Positions 35,282 to 46,963 of a stretch of 64,000 bases of DNA are shown here, in pieces. Location: assembly GCA_001599715.1 (NCBI GenBank), contig BCHU01000015.1:1-64000 (forward strand), written 5' to 3'. The stretch is from Phaeotremella fagi (Eukaryota > Basidiomycota > Tremellomycetes > Tremellales > Phaeotremellaceae). The translations under genes and the position numbers were made by a program. The notes under the pieces are model-generated. The model was not told the origin of the DNA, made no database searches, and saw nothing but the letters and a program-made list of their open reading frames with translations. Each line of letters starts with the position of its first letter. Position 1 is the stretch's first letter.

Positions 35282-35512
35282 CATCCAATTCCTTAATAAC
35301 CGCTGGTTATCATGTTGTTGTACCCACCGGTCCATCCGGTCCGGCGACCGATTGTACCAATATTTTTTGTATATCCACTCCTAAATCAATTCATCCGCAC
35401 CAATAGAATGACCTGAATATTGAGTTGAATTCACCGAGCACTACATTCCATTAAACCTCATTCCATTTTCATCCCAAACTTTCCATCGTCTACATAAAAA
35501 ATCTGACCCATC

Positions 35513-37647
35513 ATGTCTTTCAGAGCTTGCTCACGTCTTGCTATTCAAAGTGCTCGTTCGTCAACTCCATCGAGTCGCGTAAGCCTACGTCGTGGTATCA
35601 CAACTGGTCAAAGTCATGCCAGACCATCTTTCGATTGGCGTGCTGGTGCAGTTGTTGGGGCTGCTTTAGCTGTAAGTGTGATCCACAGATCTCACTGACG
35701 TACAGGCCACGTTAGCTTCCTATCCATATTGGCTACCCTCGATACATTTGGACACAGATGTCGAGCGTTTACCAGGGACGAAAATGGCAGGAGGTCAAAA
35801 ACTGATCAGTTATGAGGAGGTTCAGAAACACAATAAGCGTGGTGATTGTTGGGTTATCATAGAGGTACGTGTTGACGTAGTAACGCGACACTGAGACCTC
35901 AGGGAAAAGTGTACGATGTATCCGAATTCTTGGACTCTCATCCTGGAGGTGCCAACATTATCCTTGCAAATGCTGGAAAAGATGCAACGTAGGTCACCCT
36001 CAAGAATACACCCTGACACGTAGAAAAATCTTCAAACCCCTTCATCCACCAGACGCTTTGGACATCCTCGACCCAGAAGCTCATTTAGGACCAGTCGATC
36101 CACTTACCATGCCTGAAGTCGACAACACCCCCACAGACGAGGAGGCACGAATCGCTAAAGCCAGAGAATCGTTACCAGACGTTGGATCCATGTTGTTGTT
36201 AGAAGACTTTGAGAAATGGGCAGAAAAGGTCTTATCAGGGACTGGATGGAATTATTACAAGAGTGCAGGTTAGTGTCATCAGAGAAACGACAAGACCACT
36301 GCTGATTTTACCGTAGCTGATAGTGAAAGCAGTGAGTTAAGGTGTTAGGGATCGTTCTGACCCCCAGCAATGGACAATAACGAAGCCGCTTTCAAGAACT
36401 ACTACTTCCGTCCCCGTATCTTGCGAGACATTACCACTGGATCGCTAGAGACTGAATTCATGGGTGTCAAATCTGCTCTACCTGTCTTCATATCACCTGC
36501 TGCTATGGCTAAACTTGGCCATCCTCTAGGGGAAGTGAATCTGACACGAGGTGCTGGAGAAAAGGGCATTGTTCAAGGTGTGAGTGAAGTCCAAATTTCA
36601 CTTTCGCTAATGTCCTTTAGATATCTATCAATGCAAGTTGCAGTTTGGACGAGATCATGGCAGCCAGGAAAGATGGTCAAAACGTTTGGTTCCAGGTAGG
36701 TGAACGATGTCAACCGTATCTAAACAATTTCAGATCTACCTTAACAGAGATCGAAAAGCTTCAGAAACTTTGTTAAAGAAAGTTACAGACTTGGGTGCAG
36801 CCGCGGTCATCTTCACTGTCGATGTCGCCTGGCCCAGTAAACGTACAAGGGATGTTAGGGCGAAAACACCTGTAAAGGTAAGCTTTTCAACCGGATAACA
36901 ACTGAATGTTTAGGCTCCAATTGAAGAAACCAAAGAGACAACACCTAGTAGCGGCGGAAGACCTCGATCAGGAGCACCTTTGGGTGTCAGTCAGGCTATC
37001 AGTGGTTATCAAGATACTCACCTGGTTTGGGAGGATATCGATTTCATCAGGGTGAGTCCGGTGTTCAGTCCAACTTACTCCTGTTGATTGATTAGAAAAA
37101 CACCAACTTGCCAATCATCGTCAAAGGTATTCAGAGTGTTGAAGATGTCGAGCTATGTGTAAAGAAGGGAGTTCAAGGTGTAATTCTGTCTAATCATGGT
37201 GGAAGATCGTGTGATTAGTGAGTCGGCCTCCCCACCTAGTAACCTTGCGACTTTCTGATGTCAACAGTGCTCCCGCCCCAATTGACCTACTGTATGAAAT
37301 CCGAGTTTTACGTCCAGATCTATTCAGCAAAATTGATATCATGATGGATGGAGGTGTTCGATCCGGTGCCGATGTTGTCAAAGCTTTGGCATTGGGTGCA
37401 AAGGCTGTCGGCATGGGTCGTCCTTTCCTTTTCGCAAATGGAACACATGGGCAAGAGGGTGTCGAACGAGTCGTTAGCAGTGAGTACTGATCGCACCGTC
37501 ACAGCTGATACGTGAATAGTCGTTGAGGAGGAGATGACGAACACTATGAGGAATTGTGGTGCCTCTAAGATTAGTGATCTAAAACCAGAAATGGTTGGTC
37601 CCAAGGGACCGTGGGTCGGTGCCAACAGACCACCTTGGTTGTCATGA
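35513..37647 (+). CDS. CYB2: Flavocytochrome b2 (L-lactate dehydrogenase, cytochrome)
   Basis: Oxidises L-lactate (or a related 2-hydroxy acid) to the keto acid with electrons passed to cytochrome c in the mitochondrial intermembrane space. The N-terminus is Ser/Arg-rich (targeting sequence) followed by a membrane segment ([19 protein letters not shown]), the usual bipartite sorting signal. The cytochrome b5 domain has both haem ligands: DSHPGGANI and FKPLHPPD. The FMN barrel has [34 protein letters not shown], and the catalytic SNHGGRS followed by [15 protein letters not shown] and GRPFLFA. About eight introns are spread along the gene. The tail is short (GANRPPWLS). Substrate specificity for lactate is by family only. 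Confidence 0.92.
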
Positions 37648-37955
37648 GTACACTTTCCATGAGGGCTGTTGTCCGCTTAAACCCATTGTGATATGCATGT
37701 CATTGTCATCTGTATCCTGGGCTGCTTTCATTGCTTTCTTTTGCTCACAATGATTCGTTTCTATGTGTGCAAAACTGAGCGACTCGTGTACATCCATTAC
37801 TTTGTGAAACGGTGAATGTGACGTGCAATTTGCTGCCCCTGTATAATAACGGAACAAGAATAAATGCATGTCATGCTATTGATCGTATACAGATGTTTGA
37901 AAATCACTCCAATGAGAGGGAGTTTGAGCGAGCTTACAAAACAATCAGCGTAAAG
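37648..37955. other. Convergent intergenic region, 308 bp
   Basis: Lies between the 3' ends of the flavocytochrome b2 and dehydrogenase genes. No frame, repeat or promoter feature is seen. It presumably holds both transcript ends. Confidence 0.5.
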
Positions 37956-39000
37956 TCAAAACATACAAAGATTCAACTCACGATCCTTTGGACCAGCCCA
38001 GTTACTGCTTCCTCTCCAACCTCCGTCTATCCTAAGTTCAAAGTCGTTCATCATCGAGTTCTCAAGAAGATAGATGATACCAGTTGCAACCTCGTCCGGT
38101 TGGGAAACACGTCGTGGGTAAATGGCCCCAGCGTCAAGTTCGGATTCAAAGTATGGCTAAGAGTCAGCTGAATTAATCGCATGCAGACTTACGATTCTGT
38201 CCGGTCCCATGATTGACGAAGCAACAACGGCTGGTGAGACAGAGTTGACACGGATACCGAAAGGACCCAAAAAGTCTGCCATACCACCCGAGATACCAAG
38301 AACAGCGGCTGAAATGTCAATTCCTGCTTCCTAAACAGGACTTACTTTTACTCGGTCCATAAGCGATACATCTTGCAGGAACCGGGTGAGCGACAGCTGA
38401 CGCGATGTTGATGATACAACCACGTTCTTCACTTGTTCTTGGTGCGAAAGGACCAACATCTGGGTATTGAGAATTTATGGCGTCTGCAATAGCAGAATCA
38501 ACAGCGAAGGTACCGTAGACGTTGACCTTTAATACTCTCTCAAAGTCCTGGACATCAGCCTTAGCCACATACAAAAACTCACAGCAACACTGTCTTTCAG
38601 TTTATGAGACCATTTTCTTCCAGGAGCGATAGCAGCACAATGAACACCACCAAAGAGAGATCCTTTGGGAACCAACTCTAAAGCTTTGACACAACCTGCC
38701 TCGACCGATGCAAAGTCAGAGACATCCACTCTTACGTAAAAGGCTCTTTCGGGGTGGTAAGTCTTTACTTTGGCGTCACCATCTTCTTGAGAGATGATAT
38801 CGAATATCTACTTTGATCAGAGTTGAATCTTTTGCCCAAATATCATACGCACGACCGTATAACCTCCTTTGGCAAGGATGTGTTGAGCAGCTGTTCCACC
38901 AATGGAACCGGTACCACCTGTGATAATGAATGCTGTCACTCTTGTTAGGTAATGCCATGGCTTCAGGGTGACTCTACTCACTTTTGCCTTCGAGGATCAT
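37956..39000 (-). CDS. Short-chain dehydrogenase, 3-hydroxyacyl-CoA dehydrogenase type II (HSD10)-like
   Basis: NAD(P)-dependent SDR oxidoreductase of about 280 residues from about six exons. After the first intron the cofactor motif reads FIITGGTGSIGGTAA. The Ser of the triad is in INIASAVAH, and Tyr and Lys are in AYGPSK; FGIRVNSVSPAVV follows as in all SDRs. The overall pattern, including DFERVLKVNVYGTF and the C-terminal RIDGGWR, resembles 3-hydroxyacyl-CoA dehydrogenase type II/HSD17B10. No mitochondrial targeting peptide is obvious. The gene is divergent from the TIM-barrel gene with 271 bp between starts, suggesting joint control. In this neighbourhood it could equally oxidise a polyol or a hydroxy acid. 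The exact C-terminus (stop at 37958-37956) assumes the final GTGAGT is not used as a donor. Confidence 0.82.
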
Positions 39001-39271
39001 TATGACGGATTGCGTTTACAGTTGAGGATTAAAGTGATATACTTTTTGTGTTGACTGGAAAAAGAACATTGAAGTTCGTGACCGTTTACATACTTTACAC
39101 TTTAATCTCCGCATCCAGGGCCGGATGGATGTGGGGCATTTAACTCGGATGGTTTACCATCGGAACATCAACTATACACCGAAAGCATCTGACGTTTCCG
39201 GACCGGTTCAGATTGTCGCTTGGTATAATTGTTATTATTGAGCACCAACATTTCAGCAACAGCAACAAAGT
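39001..39271. promoter_or_regulatory. Bidirectional promoter of dehydrogenase and TIM-barrel genes
   Basis: The 271 bp contain several CGG-type triplets suitable for zinc-cluster regulators: CCGGAT at 39121, TCGGAT at 39145, ATCGGAAC at 39169 and CCGGACCGG at 39199, plus GACCGTTT at 39080. Related CGGAT and CCGTT words occur in the inositol transporter and inositol oxygenase promoters. Confidence 0.45.
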
Positions 39272-40579
39272 ATGGTCAACGTAGACAGTTTCAGATTTGG
39301 CGTTGCCACAGCCTCATTGGGGTTTGGATCTTCACACACTTTAGAAGTCAAATTTGCTGCCCTTCAAAAAGCTGGCTTCAAATATTGCGAGGTTGGATTC
39401 GGAGAATACGTCGCTTGGACTCGATTGTTATATCCTGAGCTGTAGGTCGATGCGACCTCTCAAGTTTCGGACTCTGATTGCTCCGATATAGCCCTCAGTC
39501 AACATGTCCGTCTGAATGGGCTGAAGCTGGCGAACCAGACCCTAGCGATGACGAGATTTGGCAAGCCATGTATGATGCTGCTCCAAAGATCATTGAACTC
39601 GCTTCTAGTTTTGGGCTGAAGATTGTTGGATTGCAGCCCTTGAATCAATTTGATGGATGGCCAGAGGGATCGAAACGAGAAGAATGGGTTCGACGCAAGG
39701 CAGAGAAATGGTTACCACTTTGCTCGAAAGTAAATGTGGAATTGCTGCAGGTGAGCACAATGGAAGTTGGAAGATATACTGCTGACAGATCACATAGGTA
39801 GGAGCAAACGATTTTGCTGAAGCCAACGCTCCGGACCAAAAAACTGCCAGTGACCTTCGTTGGATCGCAGAGCTTGGCGCACAGCAAAATCCTCCTGTCA
39901 AAATTGCCTACGAAGCTTGGTGCTTCTCCAAGAGGGTGAATACGTGGGAGCACACATGGAAGCTAGTTCAATTGGGCGTAAGTTTTTACTTGTTTGGTAT
40001 GATGTTTGCACTGACTCTATATGCAGAATCATCCTAACCTAGGACTTTGTCTTGACGTTGCTCATTTCCCACTGGCTCCCAGTTATGGGTGGAATCCTGC
40101 AACGGGAGAGGGTTGGGAGGATTCTGAGTACGATGCAATGATCAAAAGACTCAAGAAAGTGGACGGAGAGAAAATCTTCTACGTCGAGATTTCTGATGTT
40201 TTGAAACCAGTGATTCCATTGGGAAAGGGAAGTCCATTTGACCAATGGCGAGAAAAGAATCAACCTCCCAGAGGCGATATTTTTACCTGGACAATCTGTG
40301 GTCGACCAGTCCCCTTTGTTGGGAAAAATGCTGGTTCCGATGTCAAGACGGAGGACGATTTGGGTGGTGGTAGAGTACTGGAATCTATCAAGGCAATTCT
40401 AGCCACGGGTTTCAAGGGTAAGTTCCTGATGTTGGCGTTACTAATATTTGTCAGGTCTGATGGTGTTTGAGTTTTTTGAAGCTCTGCACATGGAAAAAGA
40501 AGATATCACGATTCCACAGCAGTACGCTGATGCGTGTGCTAAAGCTGAGCAGGTGCTTCGGAATGAACTTGACTTTTGA
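39272..40579 (+). CDS. Sugar isomerase/epimerase-like TIM-barrel protein (AP-endonuclease-2 fold)
   Basis: Xylose-isomerase-like TIM barrel, about 350 residues, from about five exons. The sequence opens FRFGVATASLGFGSSHTLE and KYCEVGFGEY, followed by IVGLQPLNQFDGWPEG, LQVGAND, KIAYEAWCF, GLCLDVAHFPL and FYVEISDVL. The Glu, Asp-His and Glu residues at barrel strand ends are the usual metal ligands of this family. Members include inosose dehydratase (IolE), inosose isomerase (IolI), 3-dehydroshikimate dehydratase and hydroxypyruvate isomerase. The closeness of an inositol transporter and inositol oxygenase makes an inosose- or uronate-related role attractive, whereas fungal dehydroshikimate dehydratases are the best-known fungal relatives. 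Function cannot be settled from sequence alone. Cytosolic, no signal peptide. Confidence 0.78.
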
Positions 40580-41036
40580 ATCTTCAACGCATGATCAATG
40601 TACAACTTAACAGATATCTTTGTATGCATATGAGTTCAGGACGTTGTGTGATACTGTTGGCAATGTTTCTCAAATGTCTTGGCAAGTGTCCAGCCTTTGA
40701 AAGCTGTTGGAAACTCGTGTCATACTTTCTCAATGAGTTTATGTGTCTCAGCGAGACTGGGGAATGATAATTTTGGTCAGAGATGTGTGGTAAATAAAGG
40801 GACTTGAGGACCTCACTGTATGAATCAGGACAGTGAGAGCGAAATTTTAAAGCACATTGCAAACGTTTACATCAAGAAATCGTACAGACATGAGCCACAA
40901 GAAGAAGTATAAAAACCTTAGAAGAAATAAAAGTACCTTCCAACCTTTCCAATCACCAACAGAAACCCGTCATACTCGCTTCCCTCCCACCATGTCCTTG
41001 GCATCCCTAAATTGTTTTGAGTATTGCTGCATGCGA
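40580..41036. other. Convergent intergenic region, 457 bp
   Basis: Between the 3' ends of the TIM-barrel and inositol transporter genes. Only short shadow frames occur on both strands and no domain was recognised. It is A/T-rich with no repeats noted. Confidence 0.5.
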
Positions 41037-42957
41037 TTACCTGGCGATTTGCTCAACGTGGGAAACTTCGAGCTTCTGTTGGAGGGTGTTGACACCACGA
41101 GCAGCACCTTCAGAGTTGAAGCGGGCGGTAGCCTCAATCTTCTCTGCTCGCATCTGTTCTGATTTCTTGACACCAAAACCTTCTTCGAACAAGGAGAAAG
41201 CTTCGTCGACAGAAAGACCTTTAGTTTCAGGGTAGCAGAAGTAAGCTAGAACCAAACCAATGATGATGAATCCAAGGTATAGACCGTAGGTTCCGGCTGG
41301 AGTCAGATTCTCAAGTTCGGTCAAGAAAGTCACAGCGACAACCAAGTTTGCAGAGAAACTGGCGACTGTACTGATTGCACTTCCTTGAGCACGAATTTCG
41401 AGAGCAAGATATTCTGATTGATACCAACAGAGATGAGCGTATGTGGAACCGAAACCCATACAGAAGATGACGATACCGGCAATGACCAATCCGACGTTGA
41501 GTTGACTGTAACTGTAGCCTTCTACCAAGAAACCACCTGTTGGTTTGCACATAAAGTAGAAGGAGACCAGACACCATGTCAAACCGACAATCATGATAGG
41601 ACCGAATTTCATAAGAAGACCACGTCGACCGATTCTGTCGACCATGACCATCCCACAAAGTAAGAAGAAAGTGTTGGTGATGGAAGGGATTAAACCTCCG
41701 ATAGATGGGTTAGATAGACCCAAGAGACCAAACAGGTTTCCAGCGTAGTAAAGAAGGGTGTTATAACCAGTGAATTGACCAAAGACTTGAATGAGGGAGA
41801 CGGTGAAGATTGAACGACGATATGCCTTGTTAGTCCAAAGAATCTTGGCACGTTGTGGGAGAGTGGTTGAACGTTGCAAGACTGTGGTAGCGGCGATAGT
41901 CTGCTTAATGACACGAAGTTTGAGTTCGATAATTTCTGGAGTGGCGTATCTGTAAATGGTTTGGAGTACTTGTCGAGCTTTGTCATCTTGACCGCGTAGA
42001 ATGAGAACACGAGGGGATTCAGGAAGACGGTGCATGAGACATAATTGGACAAGTGATGGTACGACACCAAGACCAACTGTGAGAACTGTTAGCAGATGAT
42101 TCCTACTTAGTTCAGGACATACACAAGATCCTCCAGTTGTGAGGAACATTTTGCATCCCAGAACCGATTGCTACCGCGACAGTTTGTCCAAATGGAATAC
42201 AGAAACCACTGTAACTCGATGTCAGTCAAATTCGGTAGATTACCAAAATCAAAACGCACTTTGTACCAACACACCGTCCACGAACTGATGTTGGACTGAG
42301 CTCGGTTATGTACAATGGGCAGATCACAGCAGCACCACCAACACCAACACCAAGAATCAATCGACCAGCAACAAGTTGTCCGTATGAAAATGAAGACGCA
42401 ATGATGATTGCGCCAGCGGTGAAGCTGAAAAGATTGCGTGAGAACAAGGTTTTTCAACTTTTGATGATCACTTACAATAGGTCAGCGATCAGTAGACACC
42501 ATTTACGTCCCCACTTGTCAGCGAAGAGACCTAATACAGCTGCACCAAGAATAGCACCGATGGTGGTGGCAGCAGTGGCAACTTCTTGTTCCACAGAACT
42601 GAGAGCGTGTCCGAGGTCGGTGCCAACGTACGGTAAGGCGACACCAACAACACCAGTGTCATAACCGTAAAGGAAACCACCAAGAGCAGCCTAAGTACTC
42701 AATGAGCTGATATTTCCAGTTGGCTAGATGAGCAAAACTCACAGATCCAATCAAGAAGACCAAGTAAGAGGTCATTTTGTCCTCGTTTTCTGCCATGATG
42801 AGACTTTCATCCTAGTACACGGTCAACCATATTATCCGAAGCCAAAAACGTTCAAACCTACAACAAGGATATGTTTTCCTTCTTCCAAAGCCAAGGCTGA
42901 TTGGTTGGTAGAAGAGGGCTCAGATACTGAGACTGGGGTGATTTTGTCGTCTTCCAT
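41037..42957 (-). CDS. myo-Inositol transporter (MFS, ITR type)
   Basis: Proton-coupled myo-inositol permease of the sugar-porter family, about 560 residues. The acidic N-terminus begins MEDDKITPVSVSE and is joined over two introns to AALGGFLYGYDTGVVG. The following segment IGAILGAAVLGLFADKWGRKW and RLILGVGVGGAAVICPLYI with ELSPTSVRGRCVG are the inositol-transporter forms of the family motifs. RLPESPRVLILRG, DRIGRRGLL and CYPETKGLSVDEA complete the set. One long exon (42065-41037 region) holds the second half. Cryptococcus-type yeasts are known for large ITR families. The gene is divergent from the PhyH dioxygenase and sits between an IolE-like barrel and the inositol oxygenase. Assignment as an inositol rather than general sugar carrier is by overall pattern. 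Confidence 0.85.
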
Positions 42958-43644
42958 GATAGAGGGAGTAATCGTAGGAGTAGTTGCGGAGGTGGCTGGG
43001 TTGGGGTCGTTGGGGAATGAGGAAAAAAAACCTCAAACCAACTTCGACCTCCTTATATACATTGAAATTTAATGTTTAAAAACAAGATCTTCGCGGAGTC
43101 ATTTTGGGGAGTTAAGGGGCCTCGAAAACTTTCCGTCAGCCAATGACGAACTTTCTATTAGGATTTATGAAATCTTCCGAATACTTTCATTTCGGATGAT
43201 TCTTGTCCTCCGGGCCGTTAGTATGAGTGGTTCTTAGAAGATCTGTTCTCCATATTTTTATGATGACACCAGTGATTGATAGCTAGAGCAACTGTCACGT
43301 TCAATTGTGGTTGTCACGGACCGTTTTCAACTATAACCTTCATGGCTTCATCCTACCGCGATCAATCGTAACCTCATCAGCGGCCCGTTAATTACTCGGA
43401 TCAATTGATTGTGAACCAGCAACACAACAGCAGAAGCGCGAAACGTTATAGCGACCCTATTTTTCATTCAAGCACCCCCTGTTGGTGTGTGACTGTGGGG
43501 CTCTCATTTTGCTGTAAAACCGCTAAACATCACTGAATCTGTTCCAAATATAAGTGCGCTGATATGTAAATTGTTTTTGTTTTGTCAAATATCTCGCTTA
43601 CTTCTAGCTCTGTAGATAGCTTGCGATCAACGACAGACACTATC
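42958..43644. promoter_or_regulatory. Divergent promoter of inositol transporter and dioxygenase
   Basis: 687 bp without a reading frame. It has three same-strand words of the form G-C/A-CCGTT: GGCCGTTA at 43213, GGACCGTTTT near 43318 and GGCCCGTTAA at 43382. It also has TCGGATGATT at 43192 and TCGGAT at 43396. TCGGATGATT recurs in the inositol oxygenase promoter at 46704. CGG-based words are the usual targets of zinc-cluster regulators. Confidence 0.45.
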
Positions 43645-45095
43645 ATGACAATCGCAAAGTCTGATCTTCTTCAGCCCCGTGGAGGTTTGTTCGATTCTCC
43701 TTTAAATTCATCTCAGAGCAGGGTTCAAAGTCGTGTACGCTTAAAGCAACCTTTCAACGAGAACGATTATGATCTATTCCGCAATATTTGTAAGTTTCTT
43801 GTTCAGCAGCAAACTCAAGGTTATTTGGAATCGCAACTGATGGAAACATTGCAGGCAAACAAGTCACCGACAAAAATCAGTACCCGCTATGTCTTGCAGT
43901 CGCCTCGAACGTAGTCATCTATTCTGGTGACGCTGTGCGCAGCGCTATTCGCAAATCAGAAGAATCAGTGGACGCGTTCATGGAAGAAATGCACCGTGCA
44001 CTCTCCTCTGGACCTGGAGTCTTTGTCATTCGTAATTGTTTCGATGTTGAGGTGGTCGACAGAGCTACCAACGCTCTCCACAAAATCATAGAAGAAGAAA
44101 AACAGGCTGCAGGCCCCAGTCCCAGAGGTGATCATTTTGCACCTGGAGGGAAGAACGACAGGGTGTGGAATGCCTTTCAAAAGCATGCAGTTGTAGATCC
44201 GGCGGGTTTCATCGAGTACTATTCCAATGAAGCATTGTGAGTTAGAATATCTTTTGAAAATGCTGATGAAGCAGGGCGCTTGCCTGTGAAGCTTGGTTGG
44301 GTCCTGGTTACGCTATTACCGCTCAAACAAATGTGGTCCATCCTGGAGGGAAGGCTCAACAACCTCACAGAGATTACCGTAAGTTGCTTTGACGTCTATT
44401 TATTGACAAGTCAAGACCTTGGGTTTCAATCTGAAGCGATAGCCTCGCGGTTCCCCGTCGTCTCACAAATCGCTTCTCAACTTTTAACATTACAACTAGG
44501 AATCGCACACACTGAAATGCCAGTGGAATCAGGCGCAACACAATTACTCCCTTTTTCTCAGCATTTTGATTATGGCTACTTGGCGTATCGAGACGAAAAA
44601 TTTGCAGAAATGTTCCACGAGTCGATGGTGCAGTTGGATTTGAACAAGGGGGACGCGTTGTTCTTCAACCCTGCTCTTTTCCACGCAGCTGGGGATAACA
44701 GAACAACGGATATTCATCGAATGGCGCAACTTTTACAAGTCAACGCGTGCTGGTCACGTCCAATGGAAGCGACTGATCGAAACGCGATTTTGACCGCTAC
44801 TTGGCCTCATTTGAAAGTCTTTGCGAAGAAAAAGGGGGGGATTGAGAACTCGCAAGTTGCTGCTGTGTTGAATGCAATCTGCGATGGATACAGTTTTCCT
44901 ACCAATCTGGACAGAGACCCACCTCCACCAAACGGCGTAAGTCTACATGTCTGACTTTCAGGCTTCTCACTTACTTCTTCTTAGCATTGTCCTGAAACTC
45001 AAACTGAATGGACAAAGAATGCTATTCGAAATGGCTGGAGCTCGGAAACATTCGAGAAGGAATTGTCAATTTCAGAAGAAAAGAAAAAGGCTTAA
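43645..45095 (+). CDS. Phytanoyl-CoA dioxygenase (PhyH) family protein
   Basis: Fe(II)/2-oxoglutarate-dependent dioxygenase, about 390 residues from about five exons. GPGVFVIRNCFDVEVVD begins the double-stranded beta-helix. QPHRDY supplies the HxD iron ligands, and FFNPALFHAAGDNRTTD supplies the distal His and the Arg that binds 2-oxoglutarate. GIAHTEMPVESGATQLLPFSQHFD lies between them as in PhyH proteins. The open frame upstream (43582) starts at TTG, so the first ATG at 43645 is used. Cytosolic or peroxisomal; the C-terminus (EEKKKA) lacks a clear SKL-type signal. The substrate is unknown; members hydroxylate a wide range of small molecules. The start codon is divergent from the inositol transporter. 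Confidence 0.85.
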
Positions 45096-45418
45096 AGGTT
45101 GTGAGGTGATTGTGTTGTACCAATGGATATGTATCTTTCTGGTTTATCAAGAGTCAGATTAATGAGTGAAATTCAAATGGGTTGTTCAATGGCTTGGTTT
45201 CGCATAAGGCCATGGGCTCGATTCAATAAGCCACTCAATAGTGACGATCCCCAGACTACTGCACACCTGAACACTTTGTCCTGGCATGATAGAACTCCAA
45301 GGCAATATAGCCTCTAACAGATCACGCTCGCATGTACAATAAATCTCATCATTGTTTATCAATATGGTACAAAATCTATGTGATCTTGTTTTCAAGTTCC
45401 CAAACCAAGACCCATAAA
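45096..45418. other. Convergent intergenic region, 323 bp
   Basis: Between the stop codons of the dioxygenase and inositol oxygenase genes. No frame with a recognisable domain and no repeat was seen. Confidence 0.5.
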
Positions 45419-46513
45419 CTACCAGTTGATCTTCTCGGGGAAAAATTTGGCGATCAAGCCTTCATAGTATGGTCTAAGTTTTTCTGCACTAGGTCTTTCG
45501 TCTGATTTGGAGTAAAGATCGTACGGGTTGAATGCGAGAACGTCGGCGAGAGCTTCTTTATCAGCGTCGTTTTCGAATTCGGTGTATGCTCTCTCTCTGT
45601 GCCATGGGTAGAATGAGTGGTATCTGATCATGTGAAGGGCAGCTTTAGGAAGAGATGATTGCTCCTTCATGATAAGGTACTGCGATTTTTGTCAATGAAA
45701 GAGATCTCTTTCGTTCGAAAGGCTTACCAGATATTCATCGTGACCCCAAGAGATCATGAGTTTTTCGAGACCACATCCTGGCTCATAGATTCCGTATTTG
45801 GTGGAGTAAACCGGGTGGTTGAGATCTGGATTCTCGGTAAAAGTATCGGAGTAGACGATTCTCTCGGTTGGGAACTGACAACCAACAACGAACGTATCAC
45901 CAACGACATCCCATTGACCTTCTGAACCAAAGAAGTAGAGTAACTTTCCGAGGTCATGAATTAGACCGGTAACTTGCATCCATTCTGGTTTACCATCCTT
46001 ACGCATCGCTTCAGCAGTTTGAAGCAAGTGTTCGATCTGAGTGGCATCAGTGTCGGGGTCTGAAGCGTCAACGAGTGTGTTGAGGAGCTCCATAGCTTCC
46101 CAAACACCCATGGTGGCACGAGTTTTATCGAAAACTTCTTTACGCGCCTTTCTGTTGAATTCAACAGTTTGTTTGGTATGCTGTTCACTGGAAGTTACGT
46201 CAGAGAGGGGTTTAATGCGTAGGAAATTGTCTTCACTTACATGTAAAAACGACGAGAAGATTCGTTGGAATCTACGAATTGACGAAAAGTTTCCTTCTCT
46301 TTGTCAGCATCGAATTGAGAAGCAGAGTAGGCTTCATCCTTGGCTTGAAGTTTGGCAACGTTGATGTCATCGACGGCATCAGATATCTTTTCGAAAGCAG
46401 CCCCTTTAGGATCTGTGAAGCCAAGTTAGGTAACAGATTTTTGAATTCATTCCACACTTACCATCAGCCCTATTGAAAGAGTCGACAGCAGGTACAGCAA
46501 CAGCAACAGGCAT
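45419..46513 (-). CDS. MIOX: myo-Inositol oxygenase
   Basis: Cleaves myo-inositol with oxygen to D-glucuronate, the first step of the oxygenase route of inositol breakdown, in the cytosol. About 320 residues from four exons. All di-iron ligands are in place: His in IEHLLQTAEAMRK, His-Asp in GLIHDLGK, His in ISWGHDEY, His in MIRYHSFYPWH and Asp in FNPYDLYSK. GDTFVVGCQFP and PDLNHPVYSTKYGIYEPGCG are the usual substrate-pocket segments. The end LRPYYEGLIAKFFPEKINW is full length. The N-terminal 60 residues are acidic and poorly conserved. It lies near an inositol transporter and is divergent from a zinc-cluster regulator with 450 bp between starts, the arrangement expected for substrate-induced control. 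High confidence in function. Confidence 0.95.
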
Positions 46514-46963
46514 TGTTATGTGAATTCTTAAAGTTCAATTGATGTCTAAGTCGAAAATTGGGTTGTTGGGGAGAGCAAGGCGAAGTCAGCATCTCACTCT
46601 CATATACCCAGCTGTCGGTCAGTTTTCAGTGGCTATAGTCGGTCGTTTTCCTGCCAACCAACAAAAATGCTTTGTTTTCATCATGTTTTTCACATTGCAG
46701 ACTTCGGATGATTGTTAGTGGTCATTGTCTTGTTTAGCTTCGGAAAGTTCCACAACCAGGCTTCAATCTCACCGAGCTCGACAAGGGCAATTACGGTAAG
46801 AGACGGTACCGGCGATCCTGCTAGGTTTAAGCCTTCTATCCGGCTGGCCCTGATTGTCAGTACACGTCATTGTCATTCCTTTTCTTGTCCAAAGTATGCT
46901 CCGAATGCATCAATCCGCAGGTTGTTGTCTGAATAATCCGCCGACATCAACATCATCTTCGAT
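46514..46963. promoter_or_regulatory. Divergent promoter of inositol oxygenase and its neighbouring regulator
   Basis: 450 bp without a gene. Contains TCGGATGATT at 46704-46713, also found before the inositol transporter, and repeated GGTC(A/G)GTTTT words around 46617-46650 (GTCGGTCAGTTTTC and GTCGGTCGTTTTC, about 25 bases apart). These could be operator sites for the divergent regulator. Confidence 0.45.
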
